Source of the DNA: Couchioplanes caeruleus | Lineage (GTDB): Bacteria > Actinomycetota > Actinomycetes > Mycobacteriales > Micromonosporaceae | Assembly: GCF_003751945.1 (NCBI RefSeq) | Contig: NZ_RJKL01000001.1 | Coordinates: forward strand, 7,086,501 to 7,150,500 | Direction: 5' to 3' | DNA: 64,000 bases | Shown: positions 33,937 to 43,269 of the stretch, piece by piece | How the letters are laid out: every line of letters begins with the position of its first letter | How positions within the stretch are numbered: position 1 is the first letter of the stretch | Position numbers and translations under genes: made by a program | Notes under the pieces: model-generated | Seen by the model: only the letters and a program-made list of their open reading frames with translations | Told to the model about the DNA's origin: nothing | The model's database searches: none

Positions 33937-35036
33937 CGCGCCAGGCTCGCTGACCAGTGAACCGGCAAGTACGCGCAGTTCACCTGGTCGTCGTGAATCG
34001 AGGCGGTCCGAAGTTGTATAGCAACGGGACCCCTGCATGCGGGTCTTCATGATCCCCGCCTGGGCTGCGTGACCGAGCCGACCAACGTCGGGCCGATCGC
34101 CGAGCTCGCGACGGACGCCCCGTCGCTCTGCTCGGCGGTTTGACCTTCCGTGACCTCACCGGGCGGAACCCGAGGGGGTCTTTGACCGTGATGATGTATC
34201 CCCTCCGACTAGACCCGTCCGGGTCCGTCAGGAGACCTGCCCGCCGGTCCTGGAGACGACCCCGGGGAATGGACTTCACTGGCTGGCGGAGGTCGAGCTA
34301 TGGTCGGCGCTCGCGCCGACCGGGGAGGTGGACAGGATGGCTGACCAGGGCGAGGACGGTCACCTCAACGAGGCCACCACCAGTGGATCCAGGCCGAGGC
34401 CGACCGGCACTTCGGCGGCAACTGGGGCGCGGCCGCGCCGAGCGGGCGGTCGTTGACACGCACCTCGAGTCGATCGGTGAGTTCAGCGCGGCGGAACATC
34501 TGCAGGGCGGTCAATATCTGGTAGGGATGGTCAGGTGGCCGTTCGACTGGAGCCGCACCAGCACTTCGCCGCCGGGGACGTTGTAGCGCGCGGCGTTGTC
34601 GATCAGGTTGCGGACGAGTTGGGCGATCACTACGGGGCCAATGTGCACGGCGGTACGCGCAGGTGGTGCTACGGCCGCTCGGTCTGCTTCTTCGACTGCA
34701 CCCGCACAGCCTTGAGGTACATCAAACGATTGGCCTTCAGGGTAGGTTCCTAGGATGATCTTAGGGACTGTGGCGCAGGCTTCAACTCTGGTCGGCAGCC
34801 GCTTGGCGGCGGGATGTGGTCGCCGACTCGGGGCATCCAGGTGCGGCCGCGTGCCGGTCGTCGGCAGGGCTGCGCGGCCGCCAAGCGGGCACCCTGGTCG
34901 TCTTGACGGCGTTCAGCCCCCTACCCAAGGGGTAGGTTTGTCGCGGTACAGCAGATATGGGTCACTAAGGCGTCGCAGGTGCATCCCGGACTCAATGCAC
35001 TGAGGGGGAGCCAAGTTCAGCCACCATGCTGAAGAC
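33937..35036. other. Decayed region with a histidine-kinase relic
   Basis: About 1.1 kb without an intact gene. On the minus strand at about 34520-34660 a fragment reads LVRNLIDNAARYNVPGGEVL, the N-box of a sensor histidine kinase ATPase domain, soon ending in a stop. At 34390-34450 (+) a fragment reads HQWIQAEADRHFGGNW, origin unknown. A CCTACCC-AAG-GGGTAGG inverted repeat at 34920-34936 resembles a metal-sensor operator but has no gene beside it. Confidence 0.55.
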
Positions 35037-35074
35037 GCTGTTCGCTGTTCGGTATTGACCGAACAGCGAACAGC
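35037..35074 (+). promoter_or_regulatory. Perfect 17-bp inverted repeat, probable operator of the AbiE-type pair
   Basis: GCTGTTCGCTGTTCGGT and its exact complement are separated by ATTG. Each arm contains two tandem GCTGTTC units. The repeat ends five bases before ATG 35080, covering the place of the ribosome site. AbiEi antitoxins are known to bind inverted repeats in their own promoter, so negative autoregulation is the likely role; as RNA it would also form a very stable hairpin at the start codon. Confidence 0.85.
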
Positions 35075-35079
35075 GAGCC

Positions 35080-36108
35080 ATGATGATATTCGTGGCCGCT
35101 GAGACTCTCATAGCTGATGCCTTCGCTCAGCTCGGGATCGAGGCTCACATACCAACCGGAACGCCTGATGCGGGTATCGACCTTGTACTCGACGTCAACG
35201 GCGTGCAGCTGGCAATTCAAGTCAAGCGGCGCGCCCTCGTCGATGACACAATCGCGGAACGTGTCCTTGCAGAACCGGGTCCACCTGGCTCAACCCTCCT
35301 GATCATCGGTGACCGGGTGACTGAGGCTGCCAGAGGGGTTCTAACTGCCCGGGGCGCCGGCTACTACGACTTACGCGGTCGGCTCGCGCTGCGCGCTCGC
35401 GGCCTGGTGATAGACGCTGAGGTCGCTCCGCTTCGCGAGCGCCCTCAGCGGACAGCCGCGCTGCGAGGGAAAGCTGGACTTGAAGTCGCCTGTGCCCTCC
35501 TGCAGCAACCCGGGCAGGGAACCACGGTCCGTGAGCTGGCTCGTCGACTCGGGCGCTCAGTCAGCACCGTGTCCGAAATCCTGTCCGCGCTCCGCGGTGA
35601 TGAGCTGGTGGACGCGACTAACGCCGTAACGGACTCTCGCTTCTTCTGGCAGGTCGCCGACCATTGGGCGACGCCGCGCACCCACCTCGCGCAACTACCA
35701 CCGCCTGGTGACGCAGCTCTCACGCGGGCGCTGCGACTAGGCATGGACGAAGCGGAGTCGGGAATCGGATGGGCCTTGACGGACTCGGCTGCCGCAGCTG
35801 TCTATGGAGCGCCGGTGGCGTTCCGGTCGGGACAGGTCCTCGACTTCTACGTCCCTGACCAAGCCGTCCAGCGCCGCGCCATGACCTTGCTCGGCGTAGC
35901 GACCACACCGGCCCAGGCCCACGCCACCGTCCGCATCGCCCCTGTACCCGCCGTCGTACAGTCCCGCCTGAGTCCCGCCCTCAATCCACTCAAATGGCCG
36001 CTCGCGCATCCCTTGTTCGTCGCGCTCGACCTGGCGCAGGATCCCGGCCGAGGCCGGGAAATCCTGGACGCGTGGACGCCTGAAGACGGATGGCCCCGTG
36101 TCTGGTAA
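35080..36108 (+). CDS. AbiEi-like antitoxin/regulator of a type IV toxin-antitoxin system
   Basis: 342 residues. The N-terminal domain (1-120) has a restriction-endonuclease-like pattern (DAGIDLVLDVNGVQLAIQVK). A winged helix follows (about 150-190, TTVRELARRLGRSVSTVSEI) and a C-terminal domain ending in PLAHPLFVALDLAQD, typical of actinobacterial AbiEi-type proteins. AbiEi represses its operon and neutralises AbiEii without direct binding. ATG 35080 and 35083 are both possible. It overlaps the next gene by 11 bp. Confidence 0.8.
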   Translation: MMIFVAAETLIADAFAQLGIEAHIPTGTPDAGIDLVLDVNGVQLAIQVKRRALVDDTIAERVLAEPGPPGSTLLIIGDRVTEAARGVLTARGAGYYDLRGRLALRARGLVIDAEVAPLRERPQRTAALRGKAGLEVACALLQQPGQGTTVRELARRLGRSVSTVSEILSALRGDELVDATNAVTDSRFFWQVADHWATPRTHLAQLPPPGDAALTRALRLGMDEAESGIGWALTDSAAAAVYGAPVAFRSGQVLDFYVPDQAVQRRAMTLLGVATTPAQAHATVRIAPVPAVVQSRLSPALNPLKWPLAHPLFVALDLAQDPGRGREILDAWTPEDGWPRVW

Positions 36109-36853
36109 CCACGTCGTCTTCCTCGGCGACGCGATGGCCATCGTGGTCCAGGGCATCATCGAGGTCCAGAAACTGCTTCACCAGCCTCCGGTCATCGTCG
36201 GAGGCGTAGCCGTCCTGTCACGGCTGTCGAACCCCTACCGGGCTACCGTGGACCTCGACGTAGTCGACCGCTTGCACGGCGATGTACCCCACCTCGAAAT
36301 CTTGAGATCCGCCGACGGCGCCGAGCCCGCCCCACCCGCTGCCGTCCTGTTGCCCACGCCCTACGGTCCGGTGAAAGTCGACGTCCTCGAGGTGCGTCAG
36401 ATCGAACTCGACCTTCCCAGCACCGATCCCGGCGACCGGCTCCACGCTTCGGCGCATGCGTGGGCCAACGACACCGCCACCAATATGACACTTCAGGTCA
36501 GCCGCTCCAACGGCGAACACCTCGAAGTTGCCACACTGGTGGCCGAGCCGGGACCACTGGTTGCCATGAAAATCCAAGCAGTCATGAACCGCTCGACCGC
36601 TAAACAAGGCACCGACCTGCTCGACACCGTCAGAATCATGCTCGATAGCGCAACCCGGCCCGCAGCACTGGAACAGATCAGCACTGTCGACTCCTCCGTT
36701 GCGAACGACATCGCACTACACATCGACTACTGGCTTGTGCGTCGCCGCGCACAAGCGTTGCGGCTCATCAAATCCGTCGGCGGGATCGACATCACCTCAG
36801 ACGACGTTGACCTGATCTCGGAACTCATCCTCGACGCGTGCAACCGACGATAG
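36098..36853 (+). CDS. AbiEii/AbiGii-like nucleotidyltransferase toxin
   Basis: 251 residues. Nucleotidyltransferase core: PVIVGGVAVLSRL (GG motif), then NPYRATVDLDVV with the paired Asp residues, and PYGPVKVDVLEV supplying the third acidic residue. AbiEii-type toxins transfer nucleotides to tRNA acceptor ends and stop translation. The GTG start lies within the end of the antitoxin gene; ATG 36134 is an in-frame alternative. Coupling and order (antitoxin first) fit AbiE operons. Confidence 0.8.
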   Translation: MSGNHVVFLGDAMAIVVQGIIEVQKLLHQPPVIVGGVAVLSRLSNPYRATVDLDVVDRLHGDVPHLEILRSADGAEPAPPAAVLLPTPYGPVKVDVLEVRQIELDLPSTDPGDRLHASAHAWANDTATNMTLQVSRSNGEHLEVATLVAEPGPLVAMKIQAVMNRSTAKQGTDLLDTVRIMLDSATRPAALEQISTVDSSVANDIALHIDYWLVRRRAQALRLIKSVGGIDITSDDVDLISELILDACNRR

Positions 36854-37212
36854 GCGCGCTTGACAGCACCAGGCATAGTGAAGTTCGAGAACCACTTGGT
36901 GACGTCACCCATCCGGCGCTGCTGTCGTTGCTCGGGCTAGCGCCGTCGCGAAGATTCATCGCCGATTATGGCCGTCTCGCTGGCGATGAGTTGAGCAGCC
37001 GAGCCGCCCTAACGTTCAATCTGAGGGAACCGCGTTCACGAAACTGCTGCTCCGCTAGGCTGGAGCCGCAGCCAGATGGGCGCCTTGCGCTAGACACCTT
37101 TACTCGGCCGAGTACACTTTTCAGTGACCTGGTAAAACGTTGTTAGCACGTCGCTGGACCCTCTAAATGCTGGGGGTAAGCAGGCGAGGACCTGTCCGGC
37201 GACACGTCCCGC
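36854..37212. other. Intergenic region, contains one boundary repeat
   Basis: No gene supported. It holds the left copy of the 51-bp repeat (37091-37141) with the palindrome ACTCGGCCGAGT. Confidence 0.5.
37091..37141 (+). repeat. 51-bp direct repeat, left copy
   Basis: Aligns without gaps to 44286-44336 in the same orientation with 44 of 51 bases identical. The shared core includes TTTACTCGGCCGAGTA and TGACCTGGT. It bounds a 7.1-kb segment. Confidence 0.85.
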
Positions 37213-37453
37213 GGAGCTGATCGGCCCGCTGCGGGCCTCGTCGTGGGCCGGCTCGGCGGCAGATGCCGCGTTCAGCCTGTTGGACAAGGTCGATGACGAG
37301 TTCGAAGTCGCGGCGATGCAGGTACGGACCGTCGGCTCGCTGCTCGGCGGCGCCGCCGACGAACTCCGTGACCTGCAACGCCAGCTGCAGGCGCTGCTTG
37401 ACGAGGCCGCCGGCCACGGCTGGGCATCCAGGCGGGCTGGAACGCGGAGGTGA
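37213..37453 (+). pseudogene. Fragment of a T7SS/WXG-type helical protein
   Basis: One frame reads ELIGPLRASSWAGSAADAAF, then LLDKVDDEFEVAAMQVRTVG and ADELRDLQRQLQALLDEA. This is the N-terminal helical hairpin of an ESX-type substrate with the SSWAG turn. The native start is missing, and after LLDEAAGHG the sequence switches to a different gene. Confidence 0.6.
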
Positions 37454-38228
37454 ACACCAACCCGCAGAACCAGAACCTCGACCTGCCCGACGGCGAGTAC
37501 GCGGTGACGTGCCGTTGAGCCAGCACTACCGGGACCAGTTCAAGATCGCGCAGAGTGACGCGGTGCAGACCGTCGGCCTCACCATACGGACCGCCGAGGG
37601 CGGTGAAGGTGCCGCGGCGTTCACCAGGGCGCGGCTCGAAGCCGTCCGGTCCGGCGCGGACCCGGCACCGCGGGCAGTGGCCGCCGCGCACGGCGACCAC
37701 GCCGGGGAGGGCGACCCCACCCGGCAGCTCTCGGCCTTCCAGCCGGGCTTCCGACCGCCGGCCAAGGCGCCGAAGGCCGTCGCGGTCTCCCGCCTGGCCC
37801 GGGGCCCGCGCCCGACCTGCGCTCGCTGCCCGCCTGGGGGATCTCGCTGTCCCAGCAGGACGACCGCTGGCTGGTCAACTTCGGGGCCACCGTCTGGAAC
37901 GGCGGCACGTCGCCGCTGCTCGTGGACGGCTTCCGGCGTACCGGGTCCGAGCTCATGGACCCGTACCAGTACTTCTTCGACGCCAAGGGCAACCAGGTCG
38001 GCTCGGTCCGGGCCGGCACCCATGGAGTGGGACGCCCGCGACGGTCACCGGCACTGGCACTTCACCGACCTGCCGAACGGCACGTACTGGATCGAGGTCC
38101 CGGGCGAACCCGGCCCGGATCCTGACCGAGTCGAACGTCCGGAACAACACCGCGCTGCGCGAGATCCGGCTGGGCGGCACCCCCGCCGCCCGTACGCTGG
38201 AGATCCCGCCGTGCACGGCCTGGACTGA
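37425..38228 (+). pseudogene. Lysyl-oxidase-family protein, multiply frameshifted relic
   Basis: Pieces in different frames line up with secreted lysyl-oxidase-like proteins of actinobacteria: GIQAGWNAEVNTNPQNQNLD, QSDAVQTVGLTIRTAEGGEG, SLPAWGISLSQQDDRWLVNF, MEWDARDGHRHWHFTDLPNG (with the copper-binding HxH box) and TESNVRNNTALREIRLGG. At least three frame changes and no start. The order of blocks is native, so this is one decayed gene. Confidence 0.8.
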
Positions 38229-38699
38229 CCGTGCGGCTGTCCGGGTCGGCTCGTTGACAGCGGGCTGACGGCCGGCAGGGGCGGATGCGACTCTCGGCCT
38301 GAGGGCTTCGTGCCTCTCGCTCGACTTGTCCGTGCGCTGCCGGCACCGGAGCGCCTCCTGCCGGTAAACGGGTCGACGACACCATCTCCGACCGGGCCCG
38401 GACGAGGTGCTGCGCGAAATCACCGCGTCGGCGCTGCTCTCGGCCGCGATCCGCAGCCCATACCCGGCCAAGCGCACCGGCCGTAACCGCACCTGTACCG
38501 AAACGGTGAGAATCGGGCGCTTGAGCGCCTTGTGACGAAGCTATCTCCGTGAATGTTTTCCCAGGTCCGTACCGGGATGCCGGCCTGCGCCGGCCGACCG
38601 GGATGGACCGCGCCGCCGGTCCCTGGTTATATGCCGTCCGGCATCGTCGAGCTGCGGCTCCGATGTGGTCGTGCAGCGGTGACAACGGGGGAACTGAAT
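38229..38699. other. Leader region of the HINT-toxin gene, no gene seen
   Basis: About 470 bp without a supported gene. It probably carries the promoter of the 4-kb toxin gene. Confidence 0.4.
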
Positions 38700-41600
38700 A
38701 TGAGACGCGTACGCGCAGCGATGTTGATGTCGCTGGTCGCGGTGTTGGTCGGCACCGGCTTGTGGGTGCCGCCGGCGACGGCCGTTGTGCCGGTGCTCCG
38801 CGAGGAGCCCACGACGTCACCCATCGTGGTGCCGCCGCTGGTGACGGAGCCGTGGAACGGGCAGACCGGCGTCGACCTGGTCGCGGAGCGGTGGCGCAAG
38901 GCGGTCGGCGACGTGGCCGCGCTGGCACCCGAGCCGGAGGTCCGCGACGCGGCCAACGCGGCGTTGGCGTCGGCGGATCCGCAGGCGATCCAGAAGTTCG
39001 CCACGGTGGAGAAGCGCCAGCTGGAGACCCAGATCGCCGCGCGTAAGAAGCAGGTCGCCGCGGACAACCTGGTGAAGATCAAGGCGATGGCCGGCACCGG
39101 CGGTGCCTCCTTCAACGCCGAGGTCCAGCGGGTCCTGGCCGGCACCGACGGTGACCGGGAGGCGTTCCTGGCGTACGGCGCGGACATCGCCCGGGCGCAG
39201 GACGAGAAGGTCGCGGCGAACGCCAAGGAGCGGGCGACCCAGCTGCGGGAGCGGCTGCGCACCTTCGCGGCGACGGCGCCGGCGGAGTCGCAGCTCAGGG
39301 CTGTTGCCGAGCAGGCCCTGGCCGGCGACGACGCGGCGGTGGCGGCATTCTGGAACACCGGTTACCCGGCGGCGGCCAAGGCGGACGCCGAGGAGCGCGA
39401 GCGTTACCTGCGCGACCTGGAGGCCCGGAACAAGGCCGCTGAGGAGCTGTCGGACCTGGCCCAGCGGGCGCAGAAGGCGTCCGAGGCGCGTACCCGTCTG
39501 CTGGCCGCGCATGGTGAGGGCGTACGGGCGTTGCAGCGGGCGTCGAACGCGATGGCGGGTGCGGCGAACGCCGCCCGGCACGCGCAGCGGGTGCTGGCCG
39601 GCACCGGCACGGTGGCGGCGAAGGCGACCGAGCTGGCAGCGGCCCAGGCCCAGACGGCCAACGATCTGCGTGCCGCGCAGGCGGCCGCGGAGCAGGCCCG
39701 CGTCGCGGCGGGTACCGCGTCGTCGGCGGCCGACACGCTGCACGAGACCGGACTGACGTACGGCGCCGAGTGGTCTGTGATCGCGCAGGGGATGAGCGAG
39801 GCCGCGGCGGCCGCGGTGGGTGCGACGCAGACCGCGCAGCACGCCATCGACGCGACGATCGCGACGAACAAAGCCCAGGGCGCGCAGGCGCAGGCCGAGG
39901 CGCACGCGCAGCAGGCGATCAAGTGGCGTCAGCACGCCGAGCAGCACGCGCAGTCCGCGGCGAAGCTGGCCGCCGCGGCGGCGAAGCAGGCTGTTGCGGC
40001 CAAGACGGCGGCGGCGCGGGCGAAGCAGGCGCGCGAGCAGGCGCAGGCGGCCGAGGCGAAGGCGTGGGCTGGTGCGGAGAAGGCACGCCAGCAGCGGCAG
40101 GTCGCCGAGGCGAAGGCCGCTGAGGCCAGGCAGCAGCGGCAGATCGCCGAGGCGGAGCGCGCCAACGCCGCCCGGCACCGGGCCGAGGCCGACCGGCAGG
40201 CCGCCGCGGCACGAAACGCGCGGGCCAACGCGGACGCCCAGGCCGCGATCGCCAACGGTGCTTTGCAGCGTGCGGAGACCGCGACTCTGGCCGCGGGCGG
40301 CGCCGACGAGCGCGCATGGGCGAAGGAGGGCGAGGCGCGGCAGGCCAGCGAGGCGGCGGCCTCCGCCGAGCGGGCCCGGCAGACCGCCGACGCGAAGCGG
40401 CAGGCCATGCGGGCAGCGGTCGCGCACGGCGCCAGCGACCAGGAACGCAAGAACGCCCAGGACGCGGCCGACGCGGCGGACCAGGAGTTCACCGTGGCCG
40501 ACGGCGCGGCCAAGAGTGCCCGCGGGTACGCCAACTCTGCTTCGGGTGCGGCGGCGAACGCCCGCGCGGCGGCGACGCAGGCGCGGGCGGCTGCGGACCG
40601 GGCGTGGGCGGCGGCGGAACGGGCTCGGGCCGCGGCGCGGGCGGCGGACGCGGCCGCGGACAAGGCCGAGGCGGCGGCGAAGGCCACCCACGCGGCGCGT
40701 TTGAAGGCGGATGCGAAGGCGGCGAAGGCGACCGCGGAGCAGATCGCCGCGGCCAAGGCGGCTGCGGCGGCGACGAATCTGGCCGAGCGGGCCGCGGACG
40801 AGGCGGTCCGTGCCCTGTGGTCGGCCGACCGGACGAAGGACGAGGCGCAGGCCGCCACGACCGAGGCGGTGACCGCGGCGGCGCAGGCCGACATCGCGAT
40901 CGCCGCGGCGGCGGCGGCGTCGCAGTCCTCGGCGGGTATCGCCGAGCCGCACAACGCCGCGATCGCCCTGGTGTCACCGTTCGCCGGCGCCGACATCGAC
41001 GCCGACTTCGTCAAGCAGGTCGCGGAGCAGGCCAAGAGCATCGGCGAGGAACAGGCCAAGGCCGCCGAGGCCCGCGCCGCGGAGGCGGTCACCGCCGCGG
41101 AGAAGGCCGAGGCGGCTGCGCAGAAGGCGAACGCCCAGGTCAAGCCCGCGTACGCGGCGGCTGCCCAGGCGGCCCGTTCGGCAGCGGACGCGGCGAAGTC
41201 CGCCGCCGAGGCGAAGCGGTATGCCGCTCAGGCTGCTGTCGATGGTGCTGCCGCGCGAGCTGCTGCGGCGAGCGCGGCGAAGGCGGACGCGCAGGCCCGT
41301 GCGGATGCGGCCGCGGCCCGGCAGGCCGCGAACGAGGCCGCCAACGACGCGGCGATCGCCGGGCGTGCGGCGCAGCAGGCCCAGGCCGAGGCCGACGCCG
41401 CAGACCGGGCCGCCACCGCGGCCGAAGCCGACGCCGCAGCCGCGGATGCCGCCGCCGACCGCGCTGAAGCCGACGCGAAGGCTGCCAAGGACGCGGCCGA
41501 CAGAGCGCAGAAGCATGCCGACAGCGCTGCTGCCGCGGCCGCTTCCGCGTTGCAGCACTCCATCGACGCGCAACACGCCTACGAACGCGCCGCCGAGGCC

Positions 41601-42776
41601 GATCGGCAGCGGCAACGCGACGCGGCGGCGGACAACTTCGCCAACGCTGCGAACCAGCCGGTGCCCAACCCGGACGAGGTCGCGGTACTGGACCCCAGTG
41701 AGCAGGAGGAACTGAAGAAGCTGCTGGCTGAAGGCGCCGAGAGCTTCTGGGACTTCCTCAAGGCCGAAGCGCCGCAGCTGTTCAAGGACCTGACCGGCAT
41801 CCAGGACATCGAGGACTGCATCCGCACGGGCGATGTCATGGCCTGCCTCTGGGCCGCCTCTAACTTCATCCCCGCGCGACGGCTCTTCGGCTTCATGGCC
41901 GACCTCGGCAAGTTCGGCGTGAAGATCACCAAGTTCTTCCTGCGCACCACCCAGGCCCGCGAACGAGCCCAGAAACTCCTCGACAAGGCCAAGGCTCTTT
42001 TCGCCAGCGGATGCAAGGCGAACAGCTTCACGCCCGGTACGCGGGTACTGCTGGCCCACGGCCGCACCCGGGCGATCGAGAAGGTCCGGATCGGGGACCG
42101 GGTCAGAGCGACGGATCCCCTCACCGGGATCACCGGCAGCCGCCGGGTGACGAACACGATCACCAGCGCGGGCCTCAAGAGGCTGGTCGACATCACCGTC
42201 GACGCCGACGGCATTCCCGGCGGTGCCACGGCCACCATCACCGCCACCGCGGGCCACCCCTTCTGGGTGCCCAGTCTGTCCAAGTGGGTGAACGCGGGGG
42301 ACCTGTCCGACAGGCAGTGGCTGCGTACCAGCTCCGGTGCGTACACGTTCATCGCCAAGGTGGGCAAGGTCCGCGAGGTCGACGCCCGCGTGTACAACCT
42401 GACCGTCGCCGGCATCCCCACCTACTACGTGCTCGCCGGCAAAGTTCCTGTGTTGGTGCACAACACGGGACTGTGCCCCAAGAAAATCGATGACGTCTTC
42501 CACAATCCCAGCGGTAGATCCTCCGTGGAGCAGTTCGAGTACCACTGGGACAAGCACGCGAAGGCGCTCGGCATCTCGCGTGAGCAGTATCTCCAGGACG
42601 CGAAAGACTGGGCGGCGGCCATTGCTCAGCCGGGTGGGAAAAGGGGACTCAACGCCAAATTGAAGGAGTTGGCCGACGGGTCGCGTGGGATCTCATACAC
42701 GGATCCCCGAACGGGTAAGGGTGGGATCATCGGCCCAGATGGCAAACCGGTAACCTTCTGGTACGGCCCCGAGTAG
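38700..42776 (+). CDS. Exported polymorphic toxin: Ala-rich coiled coil, HINT domain, RNase-like C-terminus
   Basis: 1358 residues. ATG 38700 has GGGGGA seven bases upstream and gives a signal peptide (MLMSLVAVLVGTGLWVPPAT). Residues about 80-1010 are an almost continuous Ala/Lys/Glu/Arg-rich helical rod. A HINT (intein-like) domain runs from Cys near 1105 (CKANSFTPGTRVLL), through TATAGHPFWVP, to VLVHNTG near 1253, with the terminal His-Asn needed for self-cleavage. The last about 104 residues (FEYHWDKHAKALGISREQYL, then GGIIGPDGKPVTFWYGPE) resemble BECR-fold RNase toxins. HINT cleavage would free the toxin. The next gene is a candidate immunity gene. Confidence 0.88.
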   Translation: MRRVRAAMLMSLVAVLVGTGLWVPPATAVVPVLREEPTTSPIVVPPLVTEPWNGQTGVDLVAERWRKAVGDVAALAPEPEVRDAANAALASADPQAIQKFATVEKRQLETQIAARKKQVAADNLVKIKAMAGTGGASFNAEVQRVLAGTDGDREAFLAYGADIARAQDEKVAANAKERATQLRERLRTFAATAPAESQLRAVAEQALAGDDAAVAAFWNTGYPAAAKADAEERERYLRDLEARNKAAEELSDLAQRAQKASEARTRLLAAHGEGVRALQRASNAMAGAANAARHAQRVLAGTGTVAAKATELAAAQAQTANDLRAAQAAAEQARVAAGTASSAADTLHETGLTYGAEWSVIAQGMSEAAAAAVGATQTAQHAIDATIATNKAQGAQAQAEAHAQQAIKWRQHAEQHAQSAAKLAAAAAKQAVAAKTAAARAKQAREQAQAAEAKAWAGAEKARQQRQVAEAKAAEARQQRQIAEAERANAARHRAEADRQAAAARNARANADAQAAIANGALQRAETATLAAGGADERAWAKEGEARQASEAAASAERARQTADAKRQAMRAAVAHGASDQERKNAQDAADAADQEFTVADGAAKSARGYANSASGAAANARAAATQARAAADRAWAAAERARAAARAADAAADKAEAAAKATHAARLKADAKAAKATAEQIAAAKAAAAATNLAERAADEAVRALWSADRTKDEAQAATTEAVTAAAQADIAIAAAAAASQSSAGIAEPHNAAIALVSPFAGADIDADFVKQVAEQAKSIGEEQAKAAEARAAEAVTAAEKAEAAAQKANAQVKPAYAAAAQAARSAADAAKSAAEAKRYAAQAAVDGAAARAAAASAAKADAQARADAAAARQAANEAANDAAIAGRAAQQAQAEADAADRAATAAEADAAAADAAADRAEADAKAAKDAADRAQKHADSAAAAAASALQHSIDAQHAYERAAEADRQRQRDAAADNFANAANQPVPNPDEVAVLDPSEQEELKKLLAEGAESFWDFLKAEAPQLFKDLTGIQDIEDCIRTGDVMACLWAASNFIPARRLFGFMADLGKFGVKITKFFLRTTQARERAQKLLDKAKALFASGCKANSFTPGTRVLLAHGRTRAIEKVRIGDRVRATDPLTGITGSRRVTNTITSAGLKRLVDITVDADGIPGGATATITATAGHPFWVPSLSKWVNAGDLSDRQWLRTSSGAYTFIAKVGKVREVDARVYNLTVAGIPTYYVLAGKVPVLVHNTGLCPKKIDDVFHNPSGRSSVEQFEYHWDKHAKALGISREQYLQDAKDWAAAIAQPGGKRGLNAKLKELADGSRGISYTDPRTGKGGIIGPDGKPVTFWYGPE

Positions 42777-42791
42777 CGAGAGGGCGGACCG

Positions 42792-43136
42792 TTGCCGGAT
42801 TTCATGGAAGACTATGCACTGTGGCGGCGCTTGCCGTTCCCCAGTCTGCGCCGGGGCGAGACCGTGTTGCGTGCGGGCGAGAATCTGGCACTCATCCATG
42901 GTGATCTGGCTGTGGCCGACGAAGATGCAACGCAGGTCATTCTCCTTGTGGAAAAGGGCTTGTTCCAGCCGGCTCGGGGGGATGTCATGGGTGCGCTTGA
43001 AGGGATCATTTCTCGCTTGGAACGATTCGGCGAAGGCGCGACCGCGAAGGAGCGGGAAGTCGTCGACGCTCATCATCGGTATGCAGTTCTGCTGCATCGA
43101 ATGTATGGTGAATTCCTTCGCATAGGATCCCTGTAA
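42792..43136 (+). CDS. Candidate immunity protein for the HINT toxin
   Basis: 114 residues from TTG 42792 (GAGAGGG upstream), 15 bp after the toxin stop; ATG 42804 is an alternative. Small, soluble and acidic (LRAGENLALIHGDLAVADED, then GALEGIISRLERFGEGA). Size, strand and spacing fit an immunity gene. No family is recognised, so the role is inferred from position. Confidence 0.7.
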   Translation: MPDFMEDYALWRRLPFPSLRRGETVLRAGENLALIHGDLAVADEDATQVILLVEKGLFQPARGDVMGALEGIISRLERFGEGATAKEREVVDAHHRYAVLLHRMYGEFLRIGSL

Positions 43137-43164
43137 CTCGTCACCCGACCGGCAGGCACGTGTG

Positions 43165-43195
43165 GTGGGCCGCTCACGATGTGTGGGCGGCCCGC
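43165..43195 (+). terminator. Hairpin after the toxin-immunity pair
   Basis: GGGCCGC at 43167-43173 pairs with GCGGCCC at 43187-43193, with further pairing in the loop (CTCAC/GTGTG-like). It begins about 30 bp after the immunity stop, as expected for an operon end. Confidence 0.7.
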
Positions 43196-43269
43196 CGTCT
43201 GTTGATGCTTTTGTACGTACGACGGGGGCGCAGCACCAGAGCGCGGCCGGGCTGTCGCCCGGCATGCTG

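Noticed and set aside
34140..34753. Plus-strand frames of 70-150 codons
   Set aside because: The real coding trace here is a short histidine-kinase relic on the other strand; the plus frames are composition artefacts.
38817..42557. Long minus-strand frames opposite the Ala-rich toxin gene (over 500 codons)
   Set aside because: They are Arg/Gly-rich shadows produced by GC-rich third positions of the real gene; no start signals or domains.
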